Below are positions 1 through 11,562 of a stretch of 64,000 nt of DNA, piece by piece. Made by a program: the position numbers and the translations under genes. Source of the DNA: Phoebastria nigripes (lineage: Eukaryota; Chordata; Aves; Procellariiformes; Diomedeidae); contig JAYKAV010003110.1 of the NCBI GenBank assembly GCA_035582835.1, positions 1,941,794 through 2,005,793 on the forward strand, written 5' to 3'. Every line of letters begins with the position of its first letter. The stretch's first letter is position 1. The notes beneath the pieces were generated by a model, which did not search any database, had not been told where the DNA came from, and worked only from the letters and a program-made list of their open reading frames with translations.

Positions 1-3000
1 ACTTGCAATATGAATGAAAGTACTTAATCATACATGCAACATTCATTAGACGTGGCACAGCAAGTGTTTTGATTACTTTAATGAAAGATCAGGTAAAGTG
101 CATCAACTGAACAGATTGAAGAGACAGCATGCTTACAAATGTTTGATTATGTTGACTATCAACAGAAACAGTGCCAGTAATTTATAGCAAAACATATTTG
201 GAGGAGGAGGAGGAGGATGGAGCTGGTGAACCTGGGAGGGGAAGTGAAATTTGGGCCTCNCCTCCAAGCACTTTAATCAACAGTCAGGATAGCGAGACTT
301 TAATCAAATGTCACGAAAGAAGCAAAACAGATGTATTTGGAGAATCCTGTACGGCAACTGCTAGGGATCACTTATGTTTGCAGTACTTAGAGCCTGATGC
401 TGGTTTTGAGTCCTCTGTGTTTTGTCTGGCTTTGGAGTAAACAGCTAAATCCTAACCGGAAAAAATATTTTCAAAACAATGAGATTCATGCTTGATTTTT
501 TGGTCTGCAAAAGGTCATGATTTCGGCTTGGTGCTGCTCTTCCCCTCCGGCTCTGCTGGAGACACCCTCCAGCCGCCACTGCCCTCGCCCTCTGTGGCAG
601 GCGCTGGCTCCCAGGGAGGAGAGTGCAGGGATCATCCTAAGGCACTGCTGCATTTTCCCTTTTCCGACCTCGTCAGCCAGCAGAGCGTTTTGATGTTGCC
701 CCCCGGGTTGCCCATGGGTGTTGACCCACCAAAGATGGGCAGAGTCTCCAGCCTGACCCACCTGCCGAGAGCCAGCGCTGCAGCCTCGCCCCCCAGAAGC
801 TTCCTGCACAATGGGCGTTTGCTGGGTCTCATTTGGGGATGAGCAGGGCGACTGACCTCAGAAGCCGGAGGCGCACTTTTGGAAAAGAGCAGCAGGTCTC
901 TGGCTCAGTGCTGCCTTTCCTTTGCCCTCCTCCTTCATATTCCCTGCACAGAGATGAATTGCCATTTCCTTTTGGGAGCTGTTGCCCTCCTTGTTGCTTT
1001 TGTGAGATGCAGGCCCCCAGNTCAGATGTGGTTTATTTCCTTGTAATGCAAGCCTTTTCCTGCTTGTTTCTTTAGGGTGCCTCTCTGCCCAGCTGTTTCT
1101 AAGCCAGCTTTCTGTGTTGGTTCGCTCTCCTTCTCCCATTCCTTGCCATTGTTTTTCTTTATCACCGTCTCCCGTGCTCCATCTGCCCCTTTGCAACTGT
1201 TGCTGGCAATGATGGCTCCTACGCTGCCATCTGCTTTGCAATGCCTAGGACGTACCTGCACCTTATTCCTCAATAACTCCTGCCATTCCTTTGCAAAGGC
1301 AAGCAAAGATGCAATAACATCCTTCTGGCAGGAGCTGCCTGCAGCTCGGGCAGGAGAGGGAACTGGGAATTTGGTGGGACCTGAAGAAAATGGAGGGAGA
1401 AGTAGACAGGGTACCATGGAGTGGGGATGTGAGAAAGGTCTTGGGCAACAGCCCTGGGGAATTGCCTGTTGCCCCTCTGAGCCAGAGGAATTTTATGGAG
1501 GAAGCTGGCCTTGGGACAGGGGCATGAAAACATTCTTGGGGAGGAGAAAGAAGAAAAAGGTAAATATTTTCCTGAGGGCTCAGTTCCCTGCACCACGTCC
1601 CTGCAGGACTGGATGTGCTCCAGCACCAGCACAAGAGCAGGATGAAGTGTGGCCATAACAAAGTATTTGTGGCTGTGATTCACCTGGTCCTGCTCTCTGC
1701 TCTCCAAAAGCCTCCTGGATTGAGCCCTTTTGGGAAATTAAGCAAACTGCAGGTTTCTCTGTCCTACCTGAACTTTACTGGAGGCAGGCACGGAGCTTCC
1801 CAGCCCAGCGTGCAGCATAGGCACCACTCAGGAGCTTCATTTCTCCCATCCTCCCGCTGTCTTGTCTTCTCGTCTCTTCGGTTGTTGCTCTCTTTAGATG
1901 CAGAACTGTCCGCCTATCTGCATGTACATCTGCACGAGCACAGCTGGGACTCGGCCTCGCTGAAAGCCACTATTGCTATTCATATAATTAATAACCATGA
2001 CCTTTCTGTACAAGGAGTATCTTTTTCAGTGAATTACAACATATAATGATGTTTGCAGGAAACAGACCGCTGAGTATCTCATGCCGAAGGAAGCCAAAGC
2101 TTCCTATTTATGACATGGTGAGATCAATAAATAACTCCATTACAGGCAAATTTGTCATGGCAAATGGCTTCAGCCTGTGGGGTATGAGCTGAAATCCATA
2201 ATGAAATAACAAAAGTCATAATGGTCCCATCGAGGCTCCCGGATGACTTGTATGAGTTTGGGAATGTCGGGCTGCTCCCTGGAGAGGACCTGGTGTCCCC
2301 GCGATGGGCTAATGCAGATGGAGGTGGGGAAGAGCCAATACGTGGGAGCGCTCATTCGGCCCTTACGCTGTTGCTCACTTAGGCAGCAGGGACAGGAGCC
2401 ACAGCATCACTGTCCTCCCAATATCAGCTTAGTGATGGCAGTGTGGCAACACCAACAGCATCACTTCATTTACAAAAAAGAGGAAGGCTGAATGTTTTTG
2501 TAGTGTCTTAAAATCCCTTCAAATCCCTCTAGCCCGAGTACCTTCACAGAACAGCGTTTCCTACCTTCTCTTACGGAAAGCTTTTTGTTAATATTTGCGC
2601 AATGAAGAAAACACAGCAGCTGTTAGCATCGTTTTCCCCTTGAGGCAGAGTGTCCTCAGGTAAAACAAAACACAATTAAGGTACCAGCAAGGTCAGTTAT
2701 ATTAGACAATCCATATCCTCATAATGCAGATATTTCCTTCAGTGTCTGTCACCAGCATCAAATCCCCAACTGCAGCAAGATAATTGGCAGCCTCCTTCTA
2801 GGAGGAAGATGAAATGGCTTGTGCTGCCACCAAAAACAGCCTGGATTTTGTTTGTGTAAGTGCCGGAGCCTGGGGGTGGTATCGCTCATCTAGCTATATT
2901 GCTGGAGAGTCATGTATCAAGGACAGGCTTCTGAGGCGGCTTCTGTCTCCCTCCTATTTACTGCTCCTTTAATTACAAACCAGATGTCAGGGGAAGATTT

Positions 3001-6000
3001 AAAAGTCAACTTTATTTGAAATTCTGAAATATAAAAAACTTGACCACAACAATTTTTTTTGTGGTGGGGAGGGGAAACATGAAGGAGAGAAATGTTCTTT
3101 AATCCTTTGCTTATAGTTCTTTTCTATTTTATTTTTAACTCTTATTTTTTAAAGTTGTGGTTATTTTTTCTTTTATTAAGTGGCCAAAGGCATTTCTCTT
3201 TTTCTTTCTGCCCCCTCAGCCCCCAGAAGAGTTTTTAGGCTTTTCTCTGAGAACCAGACCTCACCCGAGACCTTCTCCCTCCCAGCCGGGATTGCTCTCA
3301 TACATTCCTCTCGCTGTTTATGCCCCAAGACTGTTCAGAAACATCAAATGCAGCTGCCCGCTTGCTTAACGACATTTTATTTGGGGACCGCGTTACACCT
3401 CCTCTCCAGCGGCCGCGCAGGCTCCCAGGTGTCAGGCAAGGAGCCAGCGCTGGCCTCCAGGTTCTGCTGGAGATACAGCTGGGGCTGGGAGCAGTGGGAT
3501 TCCTACCTCGCAGCTGGAGAAGACGGTCCCTGGGTGGTGCATGGGCGCTGGGACGGAGGAGGACCTGGGTCAGGAGCTGCTGGGGCCATGCTCTGGAGCC
3601 CCCCAGGCAATCGGATGGAGCATCCTCCAGAAGGCACCAGGAGCTCTCTGCTCCAACAGGGGAAGGAATCTACAGGAACCTGAAGCCTGTCCTCACTTTG
3701 GAAGGTCCTCAAGAGGTTGATCCAGCCATCGAGTCTGACTGCTGAATCTTGATAAGGCTTGAACGGGTCTCCCAGGCCTATTTTAGCAGTAGAGTTACGG
3801 ACAAGGGTAGAAGTCCCTTCACACGAAATGGGAAGCTTCTGCCAAAAGGGAGGCCGAGCAGCACATACCACTCTCGTTTCCATTCCCTATACACACCAGC
3901 ATCCAACTCCAACCAGAAAGGAGGGAATGGTCTGAGGACATAGGAGGAGGAACTTACGTTCCACGTAACTCCTGTGTCCTCTTGTTCTCACCCCTACCAG
4001 TTCCCCACGAGTGCCCGTGTCCTTTCCGCTCACCAGCTACTGCATTTTTCCACTAGAAGTTTGATTTCCTATTTAGCGTGGGATTAACCCTTTGGTTAAT
4101 TTAAGGTCATCTAACGATGACTCTCATATGTAAGTGGCCAATATGTTTGATCAAGCCTAACCTGATTTTATCAGACTGTAGGGAACACAGCATATGGTCA
4201 GGAGCAATGACATCGTTCAATTTCTTGCTTAGGAAAGCCTCGACCTTAAATAAAGTTCCCCTGTTGTATGATGTGCAGATGGGTTAAGTGCTGCACTCTC
4301 AGCTATGTGATGGGACTAATGGAATTTAGTAAGTCAGTGGGAAAAAAATCCAGCAAATTTCCACAGGATNTGGGGGGGGGTGCACACAAAATTGTTAAAT
4401 ATCCTTATAAATTATCTGAATTTTCTAATGATAAAATTTCGGGAAGGAGTAAAAGCTGAAAGCAAGAAGACAAACCCATGTAACCGTTTGGAAAGCTCAG
4501 AAGCTGCGAAAGCCAGGTGTAATGCCAGTCACCAGGGTTAAATTCACTTGTGAATACGGGGAGGGAGGGGAAAAAATCTACAATGACCCTGCGAGTGGGA
4601 GCCAGGGCCCTGGGAGCCAGCACCGGGGCAGAGGCAGCCTAGAGAAAACATATGGTTATTGAGACAAACGAATCACAAGGTGGCTGCAACAATTTCAATC
4701 CCAAGATAATTTTGCCAGTGTTTTTGTTAAAGATCCATGGGCACTGGCACATGCCGCAGCAAGACCAATGATGGGATGATGGGTTCTGCAGTTTTGGGTC
4801 CCACCTCAGAAACTGGTAATAAACTGGAGGCAGGAGGAGAAGCTACAAGAAGGCTGCGCCGCGCACGCGCTGTGGAGCATGGGGCAGACAAACTCTCACC
4901 AAATCACGGGGAAGAGCTGAGAAGTGCAGCAGAAGGAGCAGCAGGTGCGGAGGGGGAGCAGTGATTCCACCTCTGCAACTTCAGGAGGGGAGACTCTAAG
5001 CTACCTCCCCCCAGTCTTCCCATGACCTCTGGGCCATCTCAGACCCAGGACACTGAGGGCCTGAGGAAACTCCCTGACGCAACTCCAGCCTACAGCTTTT
5101 ACAGGAAAAATGTTTGGAGTCTCAGTAAATGCACTCGGTGCACCTGCTTTCCAAGTGGCACTTCACCAGTCAAGGCATCACTGGGTTCCTCACCCCTTAG
5201 GACAGAAGCTGAGCTGGACATTCCTACCACTGACTGCTTTTGCAATGTGACAAAAGCAAATGAAACATTAATGGGAACATTGCTTACAAGGGGAAACTGA
5301 AAGAACTATTTACATATCGCTTGGAGGAACAGTATAAAACAGTGGATCTGTAACCAGAGATCCAGCTATTCAGTGAGAAATGTAGCTGGGAACTCCCAAT
5401 TACAAAGGGTAACCCAAATATTAGGCAAAAATCATGCAGCCGGTCAGTGACCTAATTTGTGCTGCAGCGTGGCTCATCAGTCTCAATTACAGTGGTTGGT
5501 ACTAACAAAGGGTGATCTCTAGCCCGCAGAGTCTATAATCTAATCTAAAACTCAGTGCAACCACAAAAATGGAGGAAAATGGGAGAGGAGAGTAATATAA
5601 AACATGATTAAGACTTTGCTAAGCAAATATAATCAGAGCCTTACACAAACAAGTGGTTGAGCGTTTTGAGCAGGTGGGGCAAGTTCTGTTCTTGCATGAA
5701 GGCTTCAAATCTTTCTTGCCACTTCTGGAAAGCCCCTCGATCTAGAGGTGCTGGTTCTTCCTTTCTCCCAGAGCTCTCTAATTTCTCCTGCTAGGGGATG
5801 CTCCCGAGACGGTGAGTCCGACCATCCTACTGTGGCGAGGGATGGCTGTCCCCGGGCAAGGGATGGAGTAAGGCTTTAGCATGTTCATTTTCAATGGCAC
5901 GCCATCTTGTGTATACTGCGAGCAGCAGGTCTCCGGGCGGGATCGCACTGTCCTGCCTTCAAAACCGAGCTCGGATAAATGGGTGGTCAAACAGGAGATG

Positions 6001-6430
6001 CTGGTAACGCGCGGTGGGGTCGGAGGGGCTGCTGGCAACCCGCTGCAAGTCCACTTCACTCCCCACTGAAACAACCGCATTTCTAAAAAGGTGATTAGTG
6101 GTTTAGCAAACACAACTACTGCCTTGCTTCAGGGATGCACAAGCTGCCACTAGGCTCACGGCATCCACAAACGGGCCCGCAATTACAGCTGGGGAGGGTG
6201 GAGCGGGCAGGTTTTGGCTCTTTGGCAGTTTGTTGCACCACAACTCAATCATGCCTCCCCTGGGCTTGGGAGGCTGCCCACGGGTGAAGGTGCCAGGGTA
6301 CCACAGCCAGAGCCATTACACAGATCAGTGATTTAGCATTCTGAGCGGCAGTGGCAATTCTGCTCTGGCACAGGGACCTCACCTTAATACAAGATCTTTC
6401 TAGCTACTTATGAGAAAACTGTTGATGCAG
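1..6430. other. Intergenic region upstream of INSM2
   Basis: No gene is supportable here. Open frames on both strands (the longest is about 193 codons at 1077-1658 +) overlap one another on opposite strands, lack recognisable domains or splice context, and look like chance frames in moderately GC-rich DNA. Patches around 540-900, 1600-1850, 3400-3700 and 4850-5050 are more GC-rich but show no domain or repeat I can name. Isolated Ns occur at 260, 1021 and 4370. By synteny this would be the NFKBIA-facing side of INSM2. It could hold distal regulatory elements, but nothing in the raw sequence identifies one. Confidence 0.6.
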
Positions 6431-6832
6431 CGGTGCTGAAGGACGGAGCAGGCTCCCAGCTCTCGCTCCCTTCAGAAGCAAGAAGTGCAGGGCGGCCCGG
6501 CCCGGCCCCAGCAGTGGATGAAGGCTCCTGGCAGAAACACCCACCCGCGGCGCCTAGAGATGCTCCTGCCAGAAGCCTGCCCGGCCCCTCGGCCGTGCCC
6601 CGCCGCGGGGTCTCTCCCGACTGGGACCCACGCTCCCGGTCCCACACCTCTCTCACTCCCGCAGGGCGCCTCGGCCGCTTCCCCCGGCTCCGCGCCGCGG
6701 GGTGCGATCCCGGGGACACCCCGCCCGTCCCCGCAGCCCGAGCGCGCCCGCCCCGGCAGCGAGGAGCCCCGGCCCGGCCCGGCCGCCGCCGCCGCCACCT
6801 CCCCCCGCCGCCAGCGCCGGCCCCAACTCCTC

Positions 6833-6895
6833 ATTGGCCGCCGCCGCCGGAGGGAGGATGACGCCCGGGCGGGAGCGGGCGCCGGGGGTATAAAG
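6833..6895 (+). promoter_or_regulatory. INSM2 core promoter: inverted CCAAT box, TGACG half-site, TATA box
   Basis: An inverted CCAAT box (ATTGG, 6833-6837), a CRE-like half-site (TGACG, 6859-6863) and a TATA box (TATAAAG, 6889-6895) lie in that order just upstream of the INSM2 start codon at 6941. Initiation 25-30 bases after the TATA box would fall near 6915-6922 and leave a 5' UTR of only about 20-25 bases. TATA plus CCAAT within a CpG island fits a tightly regulated single-exon gene. The spacing is seen directly; use of the promoter is inferred. Confidence 0.65.
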
Positions 6896-6940
6896 GCCGG
6901 GCGGGCCGGTAGCGCCGCGCTCCCGCCGCCCCGCCCCGCC

Positions 6941-8336
6941 ATGCCGCGAGGCNNNNNNNNNNNNNNNNNNNNNNNNNNNNNNNNNNNNNNNNNNNNNNNN
7001 NNNNNNNNNNNNNNNNNNNNNNNNNNNNNNNNNNNNNNNNNNNNNNNNNNNNNNNNNNNNNNNNNNNNNNNNNNNNNNNNNNNNNNNNNNNNNNNNNNNN
7101 NNNNNNNNNNNNNNNNNNNNNNNNNNNNNNNNNNNNNNNNNNNNNNNNNNNNNNNNNNNNNNNNNNNNNNNNNNNNNNNNNNNNNNNNNNNNNNNNNNNN
7201 NNNNNNNNNNNNNNNNNNNNNNNNNNNNNNNNNNNNNNNNNNNNNNNNNNNNNNNNNNNNNNNNNNNNNNNNNNNNNNNNNNNNNNNNNNNNNNNNNNNN
7301 NNNNNNNNNNNNNNNNNNNNNNNNNNNNNNNNNNNNNNNNNNNNNNNNNNNNNNNNNNNNNNNNNNNNNNNNNNNNNNNNNNNNNNNNNNNNNNNNNNNN
7401 NNNNNNNNNNNNNNNNNNNNNNNNNNNNNNNNNNNNNNNNNNNNNNNNNNNNNNNNNNNNNNNNNNNNNNNNNNNNNNNNNNNNNNNNNNNNNNNNNNNN
7501 NNNNNNNNNNNNNNNNNNNNNNNNNNNNNNNNNNNNNNNNNNNNNNNNNNNNNNNNNNNNNNNNNNNNNNNNNNNNNNNNNNNNNNNNNNNNNNNNNNNN
7601 NNNNNNNNNNNNNNNNNNNNNNNNNNNNNNNNNNNNNNNNNNNNNNNNNNNNNNNNNNNNNNNNNNNNNNNNNNNNNNNNNNNNNNNNNNNNNNNNNNNN
7701 NNNNNNNNNNNNNNNNNNNNNNNNNNNNNNNNNNNNNNNNNNNNNNNNNNNNNNNNNNNNNNNNNNNNNNNNNNNNNNNNNNNNNNNNNNNNNNNNNNNN
7801 NNNNNNNNNNNNNNNNNNNNNNNNNNNNNNNNNNNNNNNNNNNNNNNNNNNNNNNNNNNNNNNNNNNNNNNNNNNNNNNNNNNNNNNNNNNNNNNNNNNN
7901 NNNNNNNNNNNNCCCCGGCGGCGGCCCCGCCGGGGAGGCGTTCGCCTGCCCCTGCTGCCAGAAGCGGTTCCGGCGGCAGGCCTACCTCCGCAAGCACCTG
8001 GGCACCCACGGGGCGGCGCGGCCCGCCGCCTACGGCCCGCCGGAGCGCGGGCAGCTCGCCTTCGCCTGCCACCTCTGCGGCGCCCGCTTCCCCTCGGCGG
8101 ACATCAGGGACAAGCACCGGCTGTGGCACGCCGTGCGGGAGGAGCTGCTGCTGCCGCCGCCGGCCGGGCCCCCCGAGGGCGGCGCGGCGGGCGGCGAGCG
8201 GCAGGGCTTCCCCTGCAAGCACTGCCCCGCCACCTTCTTCAGCGCGCCCGGGCTGGCGCGGCACGCCAGCAAGTGCCACCCGCCGGAGAGCAGGCAGGTC
8301 CTGCTGCTCCAGGTGCCCGTCCGGCCGGGCTGCTAG
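6941..8336 (+). CDS. INSM2: INSM2, INSM transcriptional repressor 2 (single exon, interrupted by assembly gap)
   Basis: This is a zinc-finger transcriptional repressor of the insulinoma-associated family, acting in the nucleus of neural and endocrine precursors. The start codon is followed by Pro-Arg-Gly, the first residues of the N-terminal SNAG repression motif of INSM proteins, which sets this start although the frame is open upstream to 6485. A 960-base N run follows. After it about 140 residues are readable, with codons starting at 7914. They include C2H2 fingers CPCC-x12-H-x3-H (from about 7947) and CHLC-x12-H-x3-H (from about 8069), then CKHC-x12-HASKCH (from about 8213). The protein ends RQVLLLQVPVRPGC with TAG at 8334-8336, close to the family C-terminus. 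INSM2 is preferred over INSM1 because RALGAPA1 is the tail-to-tail neighbour, and the terminal RPGC also fits INSM2. The start and the post-gap frame differ by one base, so the gap length is not exact. The middle of the protein, including any further fingers, cannot be seen. Confidence 0.9.
6953..7912. other. Assembly gap (960 Ns) inside INSM2
   Basis: This is an unbroken run of 960 N. The codon phase before the gap (start at 6941) and after it (zinc-finger frame on positions divisible by 3) disagree by one base. The run is therefore an estimated gap length, not a measured one. It removes roughly the first two thirds of the INSM2 protein, apart from its first four residues. Confidence 0.98.
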
Positions 8337-9572
8337 GCCGGCGGCCGCCCCCGATGGGATTGCTCTGGGAGCCCGGGCGAGCCGAGCGAGTCCCGTCCAC
8401 GCTGTAATTCCTATGGAAAGTCGCGGTACTCACGGCTACGAAGGCGGAGGAGCCTCCCGCGGACTCCCGCGCCCCCCCCCGTCCCCCCGGCCGGTGGGCA
8501 GCGAAACTCGGCCCCGTACCAGCACGGCAGGAGGTTGAGCCGACGGGCGGTATCGCCGCCGACCCCGCGGGTCCGGCCGGCAGCGTTGGTGCCAAGCCCC
8601 GCCAGGGAGGGAGGCGCAGCGCTGCCCGTCAGCTGCCGGGGCAGCCGGGGACGGCGGGCGGGTGCGGGGACGGCCCCGGGCTGGCGGCAGCACGCGAGGA
8701 GCCGGGCCCTGCCGGCGTCGGCCGGGGTGCGGGCAGTGCCGGAGAGGCGGGTGTCGGCCCACTGAAAGTACATCTTCCATAGCTGCTCTCGGTCCCAGGG
8801 TAGAAGTACAGCTGTATATACGATATTTAAAGAGAGGAATTATTTTTCGTGAGAAAAGGAGCCTGATCTAGTGACCTTGTTTTAATAGCCTTAGCCCCCG
8901 AGCTTCAACATTTAAGTTATTGTGAGGTGTTTTGTTTGCTGTACTCTGTACTAAGATAGTCGAGAAGGTAAATGTTCATATTAAGTCAATGTCAAGTCAT
9001 ATAATAGCTAGCAAAACGTATGGGAAATTAATCGTGCTGTCTGCTTAATTAAAATACGAGGTGTTGATCTTTTATAGCTAAGTACGCATCTCCCGCTTAC
9101 GCTGCGTTTCTGTACTCGACCGACTGTGCGGTAGGCAAAACGCGCGTCTCCGGCAGCTGCCCGTTTCAAAACCCGCTCCGTTAGTGGCTTGTTGGTGTGG
9201 CACGAATGACAGCAAGAAGCGCAGTTCGGTCTTGCCAGGCCGGGCAGCGCGTGGCCCTGCCAGCCCCTGTGTCGTGGGCAGGCAGAGGGTCCCTGTCCGT
9301 GCCCGGCCTTTTCAGGCGGCCTCCGACCCCTCTCCCCTGTGAGTCGCGCTGTTGATGTGAGCTCCTCTGAGTCTTGTGAACAGCTGAAATTACAACATGA
9401 AACAGTCTTTTGATATGTTGCTAAAGTGCAGCTGACAGGCTACCTTCCTTCTCCCTAACGAGCCCTACCTTTAGCAAAGCAACCCACGGTGTGTATTCCC
9501 TGGCTTTAACGGTGGTCTGGCCAAATGCTTTGAAATACTGTCAAATTTACCAGCTACTGATATTTCAGCCGG

Positions 9573-9595
9573 TATTTATTTATTTATTTATTTAA
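9573..9595 (+). promoter_or_regulatory. AU-rich element (five overlapping ATTTA) in INSM2 3' UTR
   Basis: Five ATTTA pentamers overlap by one base each (starts at 9574, 9578, 9582, 9586 and 9590) and are flanked by T and A. This is the clustered type of AU-rich element that recruits decay or stabilising factors such as the TTP/ZFP36 or ELAVL proteins. It lies 72 bases upstream of the candidate poly(A) signal on the coding strand of INSM2. Read neutrally it is also a (TTTA)n microsatellite, so function is inferred from position. Confidence 0.5.
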
Positions 9596-9666
9596 TTTTT
9601 CCACGCATGAGTGCTTGTTTCTAAATGTGATAGCAGATGAGGCCAAAAACAAGGGCAAGCAAATTG

Positions 9667-9672
9667 AATAAA
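9667..9672 (+). terminator. INSM2: Candidate INSM2 poly(A) signal AATAAA
   Basis: This is a canonical AATAAA about 1.33 kb after the INSM2 stop and shortly after the AU-rich element. Other + strand AATAAA hexamers downstream are at 10072-10077 and 10940-10945; the latter follows a T run and seems less likely. Confidence 0.45.
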
Positions 9673-9690
9673 GGATTTAAAACAAAGCTC

Positions 9691-11219
9691 ATGCCTTTCT
9701 TGAATTCAGCAGGGCAAAGTGGGTCAGCGGGTGATTCCTGAGGAACCGAATTGATCCCAGCCGTAGTCTTTGTTCTAACACTCTCTCTGAAACGAGCATG
9801 CAAAATATTTCAATCTTTTGATTAGCATCCTCTAAAGCAATTATTTCTGTAGTTTTGTATTTTGTTACACACAACAAAAAATTCACGTGTATTGTGCCCA
9901 AAGGCTGAAAGCAAGCGATAAGTGCTTTATTTTAAATGTGCTTCATGGACTTTCTCGTTTTAGTTCCAGGACCTGGACAAATGAATTTAACACAACATAA
10001 CCTAAAGCAGCGAAGATTTGCTGTCTGACGAAGGAGGCTAAACTCACAGCTTCCTCTTCTCATATGCCAGAAATAAAGCATGTTATTTTAAGTTGTGCAT
10101 TTTTCCATCATTTGTTGGTAACGGAGACTTAGGTAAAAATGCCCGTTTATGCAATTAAATGAGTTCTCCCCTGGAGAAGGTCACTATGTTTTTTTAAATC
10201 ATCGCTCTCCTTTCTCCACTTGTACAGTCAAAGACGAAGGGCTCCGGACCACAGAAACCTGATGATTATTAACTGCTCCTACAATTACCACTCGAACAAC
10301 CAGCCTGCAGGAGGGAACGTCCTGTGCTTTGCGTTACCTGCGGAGCTACGTGTATTGTATTTACTAGATCTAGGGAAAAGTTTTCAGTACGGCGTTCTTG
10401 CGATGTGTTGGGAAAGAGCTCCTAAGAAGTCCTGTGTACTTTTTAATACAAATGAAAACTAAGCTGTGTATCGCACTTAACTGCTCCACGCGTAATATGC
10501 TATTCTTCTATAAATTGGAGTAAGAAGCTAATCACTGAGGTGAATGACTAATATACAAAAGGTGGTAAGAATAATTTTATTGTATTATTAAATAGCATGT
10601 CTTCTCTTCAACCATTACAAATTTGTAGATACTACATGAATGACAAGACGTAATTTATCTTATTGTTGCCCATATGATATATTTACACATGCAGTTAGTA
10701 CTGATGTCATGCTACATTTTGTTAACAGCATTTTGTTGTTTGCCAGACTCAAAATGTAAGCATTTCATCTTCTGTAGGAAAATATCTCTGGGTGGGTGGA
10801 ACGCATGTACTAATCTGCACGCACAGGGTTGGAATCGTCAGCATTTCAGGCCAGGCTCCTGGAGCATGTTCCCTTTTCTTCCCTAGTACACATCATCACA
10901 GCAATGAATTTCTATCAGGAAAGTGCTTTTTTTTTTTTTAATAAAAGAAACAAGAATATACACCTAGACCCAGCAGCCTGCTCATAAAGGCTAACCCCAT
11001 GAAACTCGATGGCATTTACTATTGATACCACTTGGAAAAGCAAACATTATAAAAATATTTGGAAGCCAAGCATAAGTAGAATTTCAGCACAGTGATTTTT
11101 TTTTTTCTGTTTTTCTGGCATAGATTATGGCATCACCTGCACAGTTATGAAATTATATGTTGCTTTGTGAAGAAAGAGTTGGTGCTACGAGCAAGTTATT
11201 TCGTTTGGACTCTGTAATG
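9691..11219. other. Spacer between the convergent INSM2 and RALGAPA1 3' ends
   Basis: This is AT-rich sequence without a supportable gene. It holds alternative poly(A) hexamers for both neighbours: AATAAA on + at 10072-10077, and AATAAA on - at 10576-10581. Either transcript may therefore reach further than annotated. Short frames such as 10220-10462 + and 10674-10886 + lack any recognisable domain. Confidence 0.55.
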
Positions 11220-11240
11220 CTTGAAAGGCCGTTGAACCAT

Positions 11241-11246
11241 TTTATT
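11241..11246 (-). terminator. RALGAPA1: Candidate RALGAPA1 poly(A) signal AATAAA
   Basis: This is TTTATT on the + strand, AATAAA on the coding strand, about 520 bases after the stop codon. It is the first canonical hexamer after the stop. The next is at 10576-10581. Confidence 0.45.
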
Positions 11247-11532
11247 CTTAACATAAATAATCTGTACACATCCTGTGCATTAACATTGTGACATCTGACA
11301 AAGACTTTACAAATGCAACTTCAATTTAAAATTGTACATTCATTTTCAAGTTGTACATATTTCTTTCTTTGTTACAGAGAAAATTGCAATGGGGCACAAT
11401 AAATATAGTGTAATCAAACTGCAGTCTCCAATTCCACATATGACTCAAGATCAACCAGAGTTAAAAATGACTACTGTTAAGATATCGTAATCATCCAGGA
11501 AGGTAAAAGGTGCAGAGGACAAACTGCACTGC

Positions 11533-11562
11533 AAAAAAAAAAAAAAAAGAAGAAAAAAAAAA
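11533..11562. repeat. A-rich homopolymer tract
   Basis: This is a run of A broken by two Gs, inside the putative RALGAPA1 3' UTR (U-rich in the transcript). It is a simple low-complexity tract and likely to be length-variable. Confidence 0.9.

Larger units (their letters stand above)
6470..8765. other. CpG island spanning INSM2
   Basis: From about 6470 the sequence becomes very rich in G, C and CpG (runs of ccgccg, gcgcgc and cggccc). It stays so through the INSM2 promoter and coding region and into the start of the 3' UTR. It drops to ordinary AT-rich sequence just after 8765. The 960-base N run lies inside and probably reflects failed sequencing of extreme GC. A weaker GC-rich patch follows at about 9100-9330. 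CpG islands that cover a whole single-exon gene are usual for developmental transcription factors. Boundaries are by eye. Confidence 0.85.
8337..9690 (+). other. INSM2: Probable INSM2 3' UTR
   Basis: This non-coding stretch follows the INSM2 stop codon. The first 430 bases continue the CpG island, and the rest is AT-rich. It contains a cluster of ATTTA pentamers at 9573-9595 and an AATAAA at 9667-9672, which gives a likely cleavage zone near 9685-9695. Short open frames here lie on both strands and have no domain support. The end point is inferred from the first convincing poly(A) signal. A later AATAAA at 10072-10077 could be used instead. Confidence 0.55.

Noticed and set aside
1077..1658. 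193-codon open frame in the upstream intergenic region
   Set aside because: Overlapping frames of similar length exist on the other strand, and there is no domain, promoter or splice context.
6831..8279. Long - strand open frame opposite INSM2
   Set aside because: It spans the N run and is an antisense shadow of GC-rich coding DNA, with only Ala/Gly/Arg-rich low-complexity sequence.
6485..8407. Long + strand open frame of about 640 codons across the gap
   Set aside because: Half of it is Ns. After the gap it reads Arg/Ala-rich sequence in the wrong frame, while the zinc-finger frame is shifted by one base.
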